Assembly: GCA_034190875.2 (NCBI GenBank) | Contig: CM067344.1 | Location: 24,385,497 to 24,449,496, forward strand | Length of the DNA stretch: 64,000 nt | DNA from: Urechis unicinctus | Lineage: Eukaryota; Annelida; Polychaeta; Xenopneusta; Urechidae | Reading direction: 5' to 3' | Part shown: piece after piece, positions 1-18,770 of the stretch | Position numbering within the stretch: the stretch's first letter is position 1 | Layout of the letters: each line of letters opens with the position of its first letter | The notes under the pieces: generated by a model | What the model saw: the letters and a program-made list of their open reading frames with translations, nothing else | Told to the model about the DNA's origin: nothing | The model's database searches: none | Position numbers and translations under genes: made by a program

Positions 1-335
1 AAATCCACTCAACGTCGTATAAGCAGTGCACTGAATATTTGTATTCTCAACTGGCCCTTTATTCAAGGAACTTTATCAAAGAGTTGATAGCTCTTTTAAG
101 AGGATTCACTCCAATTGGCTCTGCGATGAGCGGTTTCCTAATAAATAACACGCAGCATTGTTAGTTGACGCTACCTTGTAATAAACAAATTGCATGTATA
201 TACTGCGTTGACGTCATTGTGATTAATGAGAGCAGGGAAATTTTCGTTTCACAGATCCTTTCCACTGCTAATACACATCACGCAATAGGCATATAAATAG
301 CGAAATCATCGAGTACAGTATCACTGGTACAGCCT
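1..335. other. No gene recognised
   Basis: AT-rich sequence with no recognisable exon, RNA gene or repeat. Nothing in it could be tied to the receptor gene that begins further downstream. Confidence 0.4.
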
Positions 336-380
336 TTGCGCTCGAACATCTGCTATATTCGGCACAGTTATTTTATTGTG

Positions 381-704
381 TACAGTTGTTACCCTTGTTA
401 CAGGTATTACATTGTATGTTGTTGTTGTGCAGTTGTTGCTCTTGGCACACTCGTTACATTTAATAAAGTTGGTACATTGGGTGCAGTTACAACTCTAAAC
501 AGTTGCTACCCTTCGTACAGTTTTTAAACTTAGTACTGTTTTGACTCTGGTGAAGAAGGATATATTTGTATTTTTACTTGGTCGAGTTATTACTCTAGAT
601 ACAGTTATCACCCTGATTAAAGTTGTAACTCTTGGTGCAGTTGTTACCATCAATACGATTGTAACCCAGGGTACAGTTGTTGCCTTGGTTACAGTTGTTA
701 CCGA
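381..704. repeat. Degenerate 18-bp minisatellite
   Basis: Successive units resemble ACAGTTGTTACCCTTGGT and vary in most copies. A less regular stretch lies at about 535-585. Because 18 is a multiple of three, it creates artificial open frames on both strands with a six-residue period. These should not be read as genes. Confidence 0.75.
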
Positions 705-720
705 GTAATACCCCACACCA

Positions 721-1524
721 ATACTCCCACCTCCTGCCCTTTGTAAGAAAAGTGGTGACTCAATATTTTAGTATTTATCTGAGCATTTAATGATAGGTTG
801 TTTGACTAATTCTGGGTGTAGAGGATATGGTATCTGGGCTACAGTGAATATACAGGTGATGTGTATGTTGTAGTGAGTATAGATTACACGCTAATATTGC
901 AGCACTGTATATTGCATTTTACCTGCGATAAAGTTGTTACCATCCATTGAATGAACCGTCGCTGAATAATAAATACTTGGGGGGAATGAATGACTTTTTA
1001 AGCTGTCACTTTCATCTATTATAATTATGTCTAGCGTCGCACATAAGGTAGGCAATAACGCGGTTTAGTGCATACTAACTTTTAACGCTTTTCTTCAACG
1101 ATATTTGTGGTTAACAATCCTAAGATAAAGCTGATCGACCAAGACATAAACAGAACTCCTCAGTTGAGGGTTATCACCAAAGAGGACGTGACTCGAATAC
1201 ATTGGAATGTGGTGCGAGGTGAGATATTACAACGTGGTGTGGGCTATAAGACATTCTGCTTTAAATACAATGACGAGGAAAATATAGCATACACCCCACA
1301 TTCCTTATATGACAACATTAATGAGGTGCACTCTTTAAGTTACCAGTCCTAGCTGGAAGATGTGTTAACATAGTAGCATCAACGATGTTATCTCACTTAC
1401 AGTTTCATCAGCTTTGTCGCTCTCTGGCATTCTCTCTGTATGGTATAATCATCAATATACATTTATTCACAGATAGGTTTGAATAATATAAACGTAAACT
1501 TGTAGCGCCATTAAGCCAATGCAA
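721..1524. other. No clear gene; one unrecognised short open frame
   Basis: An 81-codon plus-strand open frame at 1107-1352 has a mixed, protein-like composition. I recognise no domain and see no convincing splice sites around it. It does not resemble the missing N-terminal half of the F5/8C domain expected upstream of the receptor gene, so I leave it as an unassigned open frame. Confidence 0.25.
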
Positions 1525-1638
1525 TTCGATTACATTCGCGCTGTTGATGTCAACAACTCAGCTAATTTTTAAGGCTTTTGAACTGATATTTACTATTGTA
1601 TTAGCAATCGAAAATTTGACGAAAATTGACTAAGTGAA
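1525..1638 (+). repeat. Direct repeat, copy 1 (about 113 bp)
   Basis: It starts near ATTCGCGCTGTTGATGTC and ends near GACGAAAATTGACTAAGTG. It matches 1944-2057 at an offset of 419 bp with roughly 80-85% identity by eye. The roughly 300 bp between the copies holds no recognised gene. It may be the two ends of a decayed mobile element or a simple local duplication. Confidence 0.65.
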
Positions 1639-1943
1639 GGGGAGCAGAGAGTAGAGACGGCCTTTGTTCAGCGCTATTAGTCGGCTGTTGTCAACAAACC
1701 AGTGAAGAGCCAGCATAAGTGATGCCCGATGTACTTCAAACTTACTTTTTGAGAGAACTGTCGTGCATTTAGAGCTGAAAATGTTACACCTATGTTTAGA
1801 ATTGAATTGGCTTCCTTCGAGTGTAAACAAATTTAGGATACGACCATTAACGACGGACAAACGACGCGATAACTTCAGATTTCAGCCTAGTTTAAACTTT
1901 GATTCGTTCGAAACCGGAAATGAGGCAACTGATATAAAAAAAT

Positions 1944-2057
1944 ACGGATTGGATTCGCGCTGTTAATGTCAACATCTGAGCAGATTTTTATGACTATTGA
2001 ACTGACATTTACGATTTTATTAGCAATCGAACATTTGACGAAAATTTACTAAATGAA
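1944..2057 (+). repeat. Direct repeat, copy 2 (about 113 bp)
   Basis: Partner of 1525-1638, in the same orientation. It shares the block around TTAGCAATCGAACATTTGAC and the AAATTTACTAAATGAA end with scattered substitutions. Confidence 0.65.
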
Positions 2058-2955
2058 ATATGCTTTTTCAACTCAACGCGCTTTGAAAACGAGGAATATT
2101 TTGATAGCATATGTCAATAATCAAAGTTTAGTAATTGTTTCAACTTTTAGAAAATGTTAATTTGGTTAGGATCGGACGATAGTTAGTGAATTGATTGCGA
2201 AATTAAAAAGTTTAGAGATATCGCTACCAGAAATTTTCGACCTGCTACAATTTTTTTAACGATGCATAATTAACAACTAAGTATATGTAGGAAAAGTTTA
2301 CAATTACATTACATATTCAGAATATGTAAATTGTATCAAAATTAAATTCGAAAGCATGGACGTATTGAGCATTGAACTTGTGTAATTTTTTTAAAACTTT
2401 CGTTATCGGAAGTGACGTCATCGACATCCATAATATCTGATAATCCGACTGAAGTTGTCATGGAGTACATGTGATTGCCGATGCCAAGCTTCCGAGCTCC
2501 TCAGTATAGATCGAGCGGTTCGGCGCTCCGAAGCGCCTGTGGTGGTGACAATCTTTTGAACACTTTGAATCGCATGTGCTCTGAATACTTATCCTTTATA
2601 TGCTGTATAAAGTCTATGGTGATCGTTGAACTTTTGAGTGATAATGAGGCATACTAGTCATGATTGATAAATTTCGTAATATCAATTTGTCGTTTATCAG
2701 TATGGGACCCGAGAAGGTTCTAGTGGTCCAACGATTTTGGGTTTACACTCGCGTCCCGGACCCCTGACAGGGAGAGCCCTACAGAGTATTATTATGCGCC
2801 CTAATTCGAGTAGTTTGTGTCCCGCCAGAGTTACACTACGGTAACGACTCCAGGCTTTAACAGACAATACTTGACTATGCAGCGAATAAAACTTCGACCA
2901 CTTGTAAATCAGTGACATTCAGGATGATTACACAAATGATTGTGTGACGTCATTT
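2058..2955. other. No gene recognised
   Basis: Non-repetitive, AT-rich. At 2515-2545 there is a small GC-rich hairpin (GGCGCT, CCGA loop, AGCGCC) in a tRNA-like context, but a full tRNA fold or B box cannot be built. No supported open frame. Confidence 0.35.
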
Positions 2956-2960
2956 CTTAA

Positions 2961-3232
2961 TTCGACTTAATGCTGTTTATATAGAATTGTGAATTTGGCA
3001 CTAAGTCGATGACTTAATGTCGAAGGGATTAAGTCGAAGTCCAACCGTGTATCAGTAAAATATGATGTGTATTAAAATATTAACATTTATAAATGAACCC
3101 GCAACTGTTCCAAACACTCAAAAACTATACAACGACGAAAAATAAAAAAGACTACAATTGACAACCATAACAATTTTTCTTCGACTTAATGCTGCATATT
3201 CGACTTAATACTGCAAAATCGACTTATTGCTG
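2961..3232. repeat. Dispersed and tandem TTCGACTTAATGCTG motif
   Basis: The 15-mer occurs at 2961. It recurs at 3180, 3199 and 3218 with an exact 19-bp period and small changes. Between them, 3003-3038 contains the motif core in both orientations (GACTTAATGTCGAAG then GATTAAGTCGAAG). The block directly abuts the (TA)n tract. Possibly the subterminal repeats of a small DNA element. Confidence 0.6.
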
Positions 3233-3234
3233 TT

Positions 3235-3808
<574 letters not shown>

Positions 3809-3842
3809 AAGTTGACCATGCGTGTTTGCTTGATGTACCTAG

Positions 3843-9402
<5,560 letters not shown>

Positions 9403-9519
9403 AATCTATCGGTGAACCTGTTTTGTTGTATGCGCATACAGTTTATATAAATTTTGCTAGTAGCGCTACGGTGGAAACAGCGTCGACTCATCTACTCGGC
9501 TACTATATGGGTTGTTTGT

Positions 9520-9525
9520 ATTAAA
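9520..9525 (+). terminator. Possible polyadenylation signal (ATTAAA)
   Basis: ATTAAA lies 118 nt after the receptor stop codon, a plausible distance. It is a common variant hexamer in AT-rich DNA, so this is position-based support only. Confidence 0.25.
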
Positions 9526-10394
9526 TGTAATTAATATAATGAGTTTGGTAATTAATTTGCGTGCTCAGTGGGTTAGATATCAATTTCAAATCAAAGTATC
9601 GTACCAAACCATGACTTAATCCCGACGTGTTATGCCAATATCGCAATATTCAGTTATGAGTATGATAGACAGGTTGCTTACATGATTATTTAACCACATA
9701 ATTCGATTTTCGTTCACGCTTAATGCTGTAGTCTATAATGTGCTATGAAGATAGCTGCTCTGGGGATCACATTCCTAGAATTGGTGTTAAAGTTGTTTGA
9801 TATTCGTTCCAAAACCCTGTCGCCTTTATTAATTTACTTGTAATCCTAAACTTTGACTGCTCGCAATTTCATGTATTGTTTTGCTTTTTGTGTTGTTAAT
9901 TGGGCTCTACAGTGAAAATGTCTGATGAATGAAAAAACAATCTCTGCTCGTGTGTCGTCATTAAGGCATTGTTCGTTGAATAGCAAATTAAAAGCCAGTA
10001 TGGAAACTGACGGACAGTTCGGTGAATTCATAATTTAATCATCAGGTTAATTAAATGTCTTGGAGTAACACAAAGTTATTAGTGCCTATCTACTTCTGTA
10101 GACGGACGCAAATTATTAATCGTTGATCAGATATACATTGGTAGCACAGAAGGATGGCTGCCATGGTGACCAAGCGACACCAATGAGCTCTTATCCTTCT
10201 GTGTTATCTAATCTATTACCTCATTTCGCTGTGGTTCTATTGCTTCCTAACAAGGTATTGTACCTTACCTCAAGATTTGTGCGGTTGTAAATGCTGAATG
10301 GTCTGGCGGCTATGCCACACATATAGCATATACATTATTCTTTGGGGCATATAAATACTGGACCGAACGACACTATACGAGGGAAGTTAATGAA
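9526..10394. other. No gene recognised; one hairpin
   Basis: Receptor 3' flank. It holds a perfect 11-bp inverted repeat: CACAGAAGGAT at 10145-10155 and ATCCTTCTGTG at 10193-10203, with a 37-nt loop. No supported open frame. Confidence 0.4.
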
Positions 10395-11700
10395 GGTTCG
10401 ATTTGTAATGATCCATAATAGACAAGTAGTTGCCTTGCTTAGTGCATTAATATGGAAATACAATCTGCAATAACAAGACGACATTAAATAGAGTTGGATA
10501 TCGACACATGTTTTGTTAATTAAGACGCTCTGATCATCATGGACAGCTTTAATAGCATAACTTCTTGTTTAATCGTATGCCCTCGGCTCTATCACTAACG
10601 TAATGGTCTGATATTTTGCAAAGGCCATACACAGCTCTTTGCGTTATGCGCAATTCATTGACTGCGAAATAGGAGTATGCATTAAATGTGTCCGACTATC
10701 ATTTGTCGGAGCACAAATTGACAGTAAAGTAGCTCCCAAATTCAGTATTTCTGCTTGTACCCGGAAGCTTAAGAATAATATAATCTTCTCTTGAGTGACT
10801 ACGATTCATACGGTGTAAGTGATATATTACTTCCGTTATTTGCCCATGTCGGCATCAAGTTGTCATCGAGTCAATGTAGATCATAGTGTAGAATATTATG
10901 ACCGTTCAACAATACACATGGTACAGTTAACTTATAACGCTGTGTCGCACCTTCCAAATGTCTTCTTGTACTGTGAGAAATTAATCGAATGAGGCATCAG
11001 CGTCAATAACAGAAATATAATATATTGCAGGCAGCAACCAACGCAACTATTGTCCAGGCCTGGGGGTAGATGAACCTATTAACCCGGGTCAGGCACTTTC
11101 ACCCCAGGGTAACTAAGCTATGTACATGATTTGTTTACCTAATAGTAAACCAAAAATTGGTTCTTGGTGTTAATGCAATTTCGTTAGATATGTGACGTTA
11201 ACTATGCCAATGGGCAGATGATGAAAGTGACACCTATACAGTTTTAGCTGATGGTACGTAATAGGCTGATATGTTGCTGAGCAGAGACAAATTATTAATA
11301 GATGTTAGGCAAGAAGTCAGTTTGTAGTATGATATATTTTGTCACCATGCCCCCGAACACTGAGTTGCAATGTTGTTATGAGAAAAACTACGCTGGCATA
11401 GAGTTAATTCATCGTCCCAAGTGTGTTCCCCGTCGTCGAGTATTAATCTTTACCAGTTGTTATCTACCTCTTTGTCGAAGACGTCAAATGGGTGCTGGCT
11501 ATGGTAGCCAATTTTTAGGTACTATTAAGCAAGTGCGGGGCGTCTCATGGCCGCGTACCTACGTAGAATTAGACATCATGGATTGTAATAACGCAACTGA
11601 TATACATGCAATCAAGGGGGGGGACCACAGTGATCCAATTTGGTCCTGCAATATCGCTAACAATTGCTGTGAAATAAGCCTTTGAATTTATTATCAAGAC
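10395..11700. repeat. Old duplicated block X, copy A
   Basis: Collinear with 25880-27060 at roughly 70-75% identity. Shared anchors include ATTATGACCGTTCAACAATA, GAGGCATCAGCGTCAATAAC, and CTGATGGTACGTAATAGGC. It contains a 127-codon open frame at 11302-11685. A comparison with copy B shows no excess of third-position changes, so I do not call it a gene. Confidence 0.7.
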
Positions 11701-14230
11701 TATGCAAATGAATTCATGGAACAAAACCCTTTGCATGGAGTCGCTTTGGACAAACAGTAAAAATATACAGTGCAGGTAGCTTTGCAAAATCCATCCATTA
11801 TAAAATATCTGACATCAAGCAATACTATTCAACGGTCGGACCCATTCAGGTAGAATGCGATTTATATAACATTTCAACAACCTTGAAATGGTTTAGTATC
11901 ATGACACAAAACCTCTATTTTGTGTACGCATATACTGGTTCGCTATTGTGTTGAGTAAATGGATATGAAATGTGAGTAGTAGATGACTCAGTGAGTGGCT
12001 ATTTTGAAAATATGTAAGTGGGCTTGTGGCAGGAGTGGCACTGCAATAAACAACTAAACCACAAGTACCTTTAACTGATGCTTCGCGTAATGTTGCGCGG
12101 ATGTGTATGGCATTGATATCTAACAACAGGTGGTAATTACTATGAGCATAATGTAACTGAGCATCTGTGTGTGCATGTTGTAATGCCCCCACATCGGGAA
12201 TACGTCCTGCCTCCATATATGGTACAAGAAAGCTCAGTCCGTGTCTAGCCACTAATAGCAATCTCAATCAACCCTGAGGTGAATTTGATAGACAGGTTTT
12301 GCGAGCAAAATTCAATCAGTGATTGAAAAAATGTAGGCTAGGAGTGTTAATCATTAATTGTGTTTTGCAAGTTATGTACAATAATGATTGTTTATATATA
12401 TTTTCATGCCATTTGTTTTTTGGCATTTTAAACGGGTTTGCATGTCACAAAAATAAAAGTTATCGTAGGTGAAACACCAAATGCAATTGGCCAATTCGTA
12501 AATTCTACCTGCAAGATTACACACATTTTACACATTCATTATAATACATCCAATTAGACTTCAACAATTAGTATCCTACATTGTCCTATGGTATTTGCCG
12601 TAGGTAATCCATAATGTCGTCGTAAAGCAAGATCTATTCCAAAAGCTCACTGCGCTGATGGCAAGCAACTGGCATTATTATATTTTTGTACAATGCATAG
12701 AGGCATACCAGTAACATGTACTTCATAAACATGGCAGTGCTATTGTCTTTTGAATATGGAGCTGTGTAGATCTGTGAATGTCAGGTATTATATACGTCAA
12801 GCATCCCCGACTGTATTGTGAAAATAATCAATATAGTAAAAGACATCAGCAAGTTTCATTTTCTCCATGCAACCTCCGTCACCTCGTATAATTTGTTAAT
12901 GAATCGTTGGGTTGTTTGCTGTTCGTTATTGCTTTGAGGGCAACAATATTCAAAGCTGTAACTATCGTCCGTAAGGATAACAGAATATCCATCACAAACG
13001 ATTATAGCCAAATGATGATTATGTAATTTCATTCAGGTTCACCGCCACATTATGCTTACATACGGAGACGCAAATCTATATATGGCATACATGCTTAGGC
13101 GCACCATACTTACAGACAAAATACTCTGTTATGATCGGGAATGAATTGAGATGAGCGCAACCGATTTATTTTGATTAAAACATAATCGAACCCTGTGCAA
13201 TATACAGTCGCAGAAGCCTCTGTTAGTCGTGGTGTGAATTTTGCGTCGACCTCGTGAAAACTTGAAAGATCGTCAGATAACTTCTTGAATGAGAGCTGGA
13301 CAGTACAATCACCAGGATTTGACCTTAAAGCCTTCACTGTCCAGTATTTGAACTAGGGACCTGTTGACGTGAGGTTGTACAGTCAATTCATTACGCTATT
13401 TTGTGCCTACCCCTTCCTCACCTTTATGATTATCCTAGATCATAAACCATGACTATTAAAGCTTCGGAGGATTATGTCGTAATGTTGTCAAAGCTGTTGT
13501 GTACGCTGCCTTAGTAGACTGAAATTGACCCAATAAATGTAAAAGCTATCATTTTGTAGCAATTACACAATTCTCTGTGAAGTTGTTCTGGATTTCCATT
13601 TCACACATAACATTATTGTAGTTGTCGACATTTTGATACATGGGTTATTTTTTTCCTTGCGACAATAAGCTTCCCTTAATTGATTAACGCATAATTTGTT
13701 GTCAACTGCTTGCGAACAACCTTATAGCAGATGTTAGGCCAATAGTTCTTTATATTCACCCATTCATATATAACACTTTTCTTTTGATTTGTTATTTACT
13801 TTCACGGACTTTTCAGTAAGCACCTTAGCAGTTGACAGAAAAACAATCCAAGTGTGCTATCATCCATTAATCAGCAGGGTTCGTTCGGTATTGTTTAGCT
13901 GTTTCTATAAACGGGTTTTGCGACGAAGGCAGCGCCAATCTACATTGTCACAGTCAGCAGACATGTTGTTCCGTCTGCTTACAGATTAACAATCGAATTG
14001 CAGTCTCCAGTGGTGATAGTCCAGTGATAATATGATGCTTCCATTCACAGTATACGCAACATTCTCTGTCTCTCATGGCGTGGAAATAAGGGTGTAGAGC
14101 ATGCAAGTAGCACGCGGTTTCATTAACGGGAAGGGACAGACAAAGAGATCAAACAAAGGATATCGGAAAACTGAATTTTATTAACCCTGTCATCTTATGA
14201 CAAAACATACAATGTTCTTTCGAAAAAAGT
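11701..14230. other. Mostly featureless; one unrecognised minus-strand open frame
   Basis: A 122-codon minus-strand open frame at 11899-12267 has an unusually protein-like composition in its first 90 codons (for example HGLSFLVPYMEAGRIPDVGA), but I recognise no family. It opens just after a stop with a TTG and has no visible splice sites. It could be a relic of a mobile-element protein. The rest shows no exon, apart from the SINE-like piece near 13320. Confidence 0.25.
13320..13405 (-). repeat. Possible tRNA-derived SINE head
   Basis: On the minus strand there is an A-box-like TAGCGTAATGAATTG. About 44 nt later comes a B-box-like AGTTCAAATAC, with an anticodon-stem-like CAACCTCACGTCAAC between them. 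This matches the spacing of an internal RNA polymerase III promoter. The T-stem does not pair well, so it is not a functional tRNA. Decayed tRNA-derived SINE is the likeliest reading. Confidence 0.3.
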
Positions 14231-15555
14231 TCTTTGGCAGGCCGCAATGAGTGAAAATTACATGGTTTTGTGGGATCGGATAACGGACGCCGAATAACGA
14301 TTAGTTATATTTACATATCGTGGATAAAAAATGTTTAGGAAGTGAATTATCAAAATTGTACTTTTATTTCTTAGGCAAATATCAAGACAAAACGACAGAG
14401 AAGCAATACGTATTCAACAATAATCAATGTTAGACAGTAAGCAACAGTTCAAGGCTATCAAATAGTAATATGTTTATCAAATAGCCCGCATATGTTCATC
14501 GACAATACCGTTTCGGCGCAGGGTTCTATCACAGTGTCAGCATATTCAATAATACGTTTCCACCCTAAACGATATTCCAACGCTAGACATTCCTTTTGCA
14601 AAATGCTTAAATCTTTGTCGGCTAAGCAATCAAACCAAATTGGTCACGCTCGGTGTCTACTATTCGCTTATTCCGATGCAGATGATTGACATTTTCGCTG
14701 GTTTATTTCATTTGTTAGGCTGATAGCTTCACTCGAATGGATAGGGAGCCCAAATAGTTGTTTATTTGGACCTCGCTGGGAGAAACGGGCGCAGTGAAGG
14801 AGCAACTTGTTCTTAAATTTTATGTTTCCATGAATTTAGGCTCATGCTTGCGAATCTTCGAAATACAATGCGCTTTACTTTACAATGACTCACCAAGTCA
14901 GAGAAATCACTCCGAGAGTGGATGTGGTGGCAACTAGTTTGCGTCTTTGACTAGCCGTAATCATGAATAAGCTGCATGAGCGGATGGGTCGTCACGGCTA
15001 TTTTAAGCAAAACCAGACTTTAACTAGTGGCCGTAAAAAAGATATGTTTATGTGTCGTGGCTGCAGCCTTTTGCCGCACCGAATGATAATTATTTCTGCA
15101 TCACTATGTGGCGGCACATACCTAGCGATGTATAAACGAGACTGTAGTAGTCTACGCGGCTTTCATAAATTTGCAGAAGTGTGACTGATATCCCCCACTA
15201 CAACAATTATTGTCATCACTTTTCTCTTGATATGAATTAGCTTTGACAGATTATCTTGTATTTCGTATGACGATGTGTTTTGTTATTGCACCACGCAATA
15301 TCCATGAAATTGATCGAACAGCTAAGCTGCACAAACTGCAGCCGCTTAACAACCTTACATTATTATAGTCCATGGGCCTCAAAACTGGCTTCTAATCTCG
15401 TTCAAATCTTGAAGCCCGTACAAAGTCGTCAGTAATGGAGATGATAATGCGCCTTGAGACATGAGGGAAATTGTGGTAATGTGTGTGTGTAGACAACCTC
15501 TGGATGCCACGTGTGCAATACATTTACAAAGAGCTGACTCTGTATTACAATCGTC
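14231..15555. repeat. Old duplicated block Y, copy A
   Basis: Collinear with 23500-24790. Anchors: ACAGTAAGCAACAGTTCA against ACAGTAACAATTCACG; AATCATGAATAAGCTGCATG against AATCATGAATAAGCCGCATG; and GGAGATGATAATGCGCCTTG in both. A partial third copy may lie at about 17930-18080. No coding capacity recognised. Confidence 0.7.
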
Positions 15556-18500
15556 TTAATCCCTCAACGTCCCCAATTATTTGACAAGTCGCTGCATTTT
15601 GAAGGTAATAGACATAGTCATTTAATTAGTTTCACCACAAACCATCAAATGCCTCTTGCCTAGTGAAATTTAACGACAAAAAGGCAATCAGTTCAGAGTT
15701 CAAACTTAGAACAATAACGGCGTCTGTGGATACTTCAATCACCAAAGGTCACGACCTCTTCTTTGGCTTTAAATTCACATCGGGAGAGTCCATTAATGTC
15801 AAATAACCGGAGCGGATTGAAATACTTAAAGCAAACTGCTCGTTGGAACAATCAACCCTAGTGCCATTCAGTCAGGATGTGTGTCTTTCAGTAACTGTAA
15901 CATAGCATGTTATCGGCTATCTGATTATATGATTGGTACAGCTCGCTGCAATTACATAGGCCTTCCCAATTTTAATAAGTCATGAGTGGATAGATCTGTG
16001 AGCCCTGGCGGTTAGATGGCTCTGCAAACAAGAATTGGATATCACTGAAAATGTCTGGATTGTATAAACTTCACAGAAAAGGAGAAAATATCTGAGCAAT
16101 TTTTCCCATCACTAGGTGGTTCTGAATGACGCCTAAATGGCTCTTACAGCCTCAGCGAATCTCGTCGTTAAGAGACATCTGTACTGCGATGTCATTGTAG
16201 CTTGTCCATCGATGTATTACAAGTAATAGAGCATTCACCTCACCAGCTACATTAGCTGGAATGATAACTGCAGCCACTGAGGTTTGTCGAATACTTATCA
16301 CATTATGTTATTTAAATAATTAACGCCATTGCCTACCGCAATAGCCGGACAGTTGTATTGACAAGCGTTAAGGATTGTACATTTATCAAGATGTCCTACA
16401 GATGAATTACAAAACGTCGTTTAGTTTTAGTAACATTATGCCTAGTGGAGGTTAGTATGATCCAAACTAATGGCTACGAAATAAAGTCACAGTTAAGTGC
16501 CATTTTTTATTCACAATACATCGATGATCTCCAACTTGAGTATTTCCCAATCATGAGATGTTCTAATTGGCATAGATTATTCAGTTAACGATTCACCCCA
16601 CTGCTTCGGCTATTTCTGTTTTAATAATCTGTTCATCGTCGGATTCAGTCGTATCCTAGTTGATTGCCTCTCGTGCGATTGTGTTCGCTCTCTCATTCCG
16701 ACTTGGTTTAGAACCCTCATTAACAAATATACTCGCTCCTATCAACAAATTTCGAATATAACAGTGTATCATTTAAAGTAAATCATTACGTAAATTGCTG
16801 CATGTATTTACCTTCAAAGTCTAATATCAGTCCGACAATATCATAAAAATGTCATTTTCGACATTGCGGTGGTGTGATGCAACCTTTAAGTCGACTGGAA
16901 AAGGAATTCATATCCCCACCACAACGCTGCGTCATGAAAACCGAAGCTCCAGCCCTATTTGGCACCAGAAAAAGGTTGAACGGTCCGAATAATCGACCAG
17001 TAATCCTCGGAAGAGGATAATAAAAAACAGAGGTCTTGGTGTTGACTTTTCTACTGTCTGACAGCGATGCATCAACTTTGGATATCTACAGCTGTCACCG
17101 AGAAGCTTATTGCATGGTACTAACCGTAATAAAATCAGAATTGTTAGATGACCCAATCAGAGCTTTATTAATACAAAAGCCTTATACGGTGATAGTGTTT
17201 GTTCTGTGATAACTACAAAAAGTGATTTCAGGTGGTTAAGTTCTATGTAAATGCTGCATTAGCCGAGTATGTATTTCATTGAGCATCGGAACTTGTAAGG
17301 CTGTGCTACTTTTTATTACGCAATCAATGAGACGATGGTATAAAACATGACAAGATCAGCAACGAATTCATGGCTCTGTAATGCACCACCTTACTGAACA
17401 CGCAATGCCATTAGTAATAGGCGGCTCTATCGTTATCATTATTGTACTCGCATGATGTATACAGCGGTGAAGTAACTCCAGACGTCTGCTGCGCAATGTG
17501 TACTACACTTGTTGTCTAGACGGTCTTACAGCTGTAACCGACCATGTATACCGCTCTTCCGTTATTCACGTGTCGTGTTTGATGTTATCAGCATCGTCCA
17601 TCTCAGACGGGCATTGGATTGATGTCGACGCAGTTAGCATTAGCGGATGAATGAGAGATTACTAGGACCAGTGAGATTAGGATGAGGGAGCTCAAATAGT
17701 TGTTGTCAGCTGCCGCAATAACACGAGTTACACCAGCAAGCACACCGCTTAGATTAGCCTGAATCATGTATAAAATAACATATTGAGCGACAGTAATGGT
17801 ATATAAAATTCTTACTAAATTTCGATTGTCGATGGAATTAGACTCAAATTCAATTTCAGCTGGCATCATACATAATTATTGTTTTTTCTAACTGATAAAA
17901 ATATTTTGAAAATGAATAATTACAATAGTACTTATAGAGATGCAATACAAATACAACATTAATTGATGTTCGACAGACAGCCACAATTCCTAGTCAGGTT
18001 TTCCAGAAACAATGCGAGTATGTTCATAAGCAATCACATTTTAGCGCAGTGCGAATAACAGCATGCAACATTTCTATTCGTCCCTTTTGAGTCAAAATCT
18101 TCACAAAGTGCAGCGCTCCATTTTGTACTTCTCATCTGAAACTATCTGGATGCATACAGAGCGTAATATAATGCGGTACTATTCTGAACACGCTGCCAGA
18201 TACTAGGGATCCAATACACTCAAATTATTCCTCGTGTGCTTTGCCTAGGTCACCACTATAGCCAGACATTACGACACATGAACCTTGATTTGATTTTGGT
18301 TTGGTTGTTTGTCCTGTTTTTCCAGAGTGTTATCTCCGTTCGTTGGCTTGTCCCATACATAACAGTCGTTTGCGACATCTTCATGTCACTTAGTTTAAAA
18401 CTATGAGACAAATTCGCCATGTCTAAAATCATGAAGTCAATGTAGCATTGATATATTTAATGGCGTAATCAGCCATTCCATATTGTCAACTGACAAAGAT

Positions 18501-18770
18501 TTATAATGCAAATGTTTGCATTGCCAACTTTGCATTGCCAACTTATAGCTGCGTAAACGTCTTAAACTGCGCGTTCTTCAAGCGTCTGTGGCATGTAGGC
18601 TAGTAATCCATTGAGGGTTTCAGCTAATCCGTAAGCGTGCGGTACATTTGATACATCGAAGATGACAAACGAGGATGGAAAGCATAGCTGCATGCAAGGA
18701 ACCCATTGTAATCTAACGATTTTCCCACTCATCTAGAAAAAATTTTTGTTTCCACACCTGATGATAAGTA
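15556..18770. other. No gene recognised
   Basis: Low-complexity-free, AT-rich sequence without recognised exons. Short open frames at 16932-17156 and 17603-17869 (both minus) show no domain. The stretch near 17930-18080 weakly resembles block Y. A 15-bp tandem pair (TTTGCATTGCCAACT) lies near 18514. Confidence 0.35.

Noticed and set aside
2510-2590. tRNA-like sequence with GAGCGGTT and a GGCGCT/AGCGCC stem
   Set aside because: No acceptor or T-arm pairing and no proper B box.
11302-11685. Open frame conserved in frame with 26860-27048 in block X copy B
   Set aside because: Over about 44 indel-free codons, changes are more frequent at positions 1 and 2 than at 3, opposite to what a protein under constraint shows.
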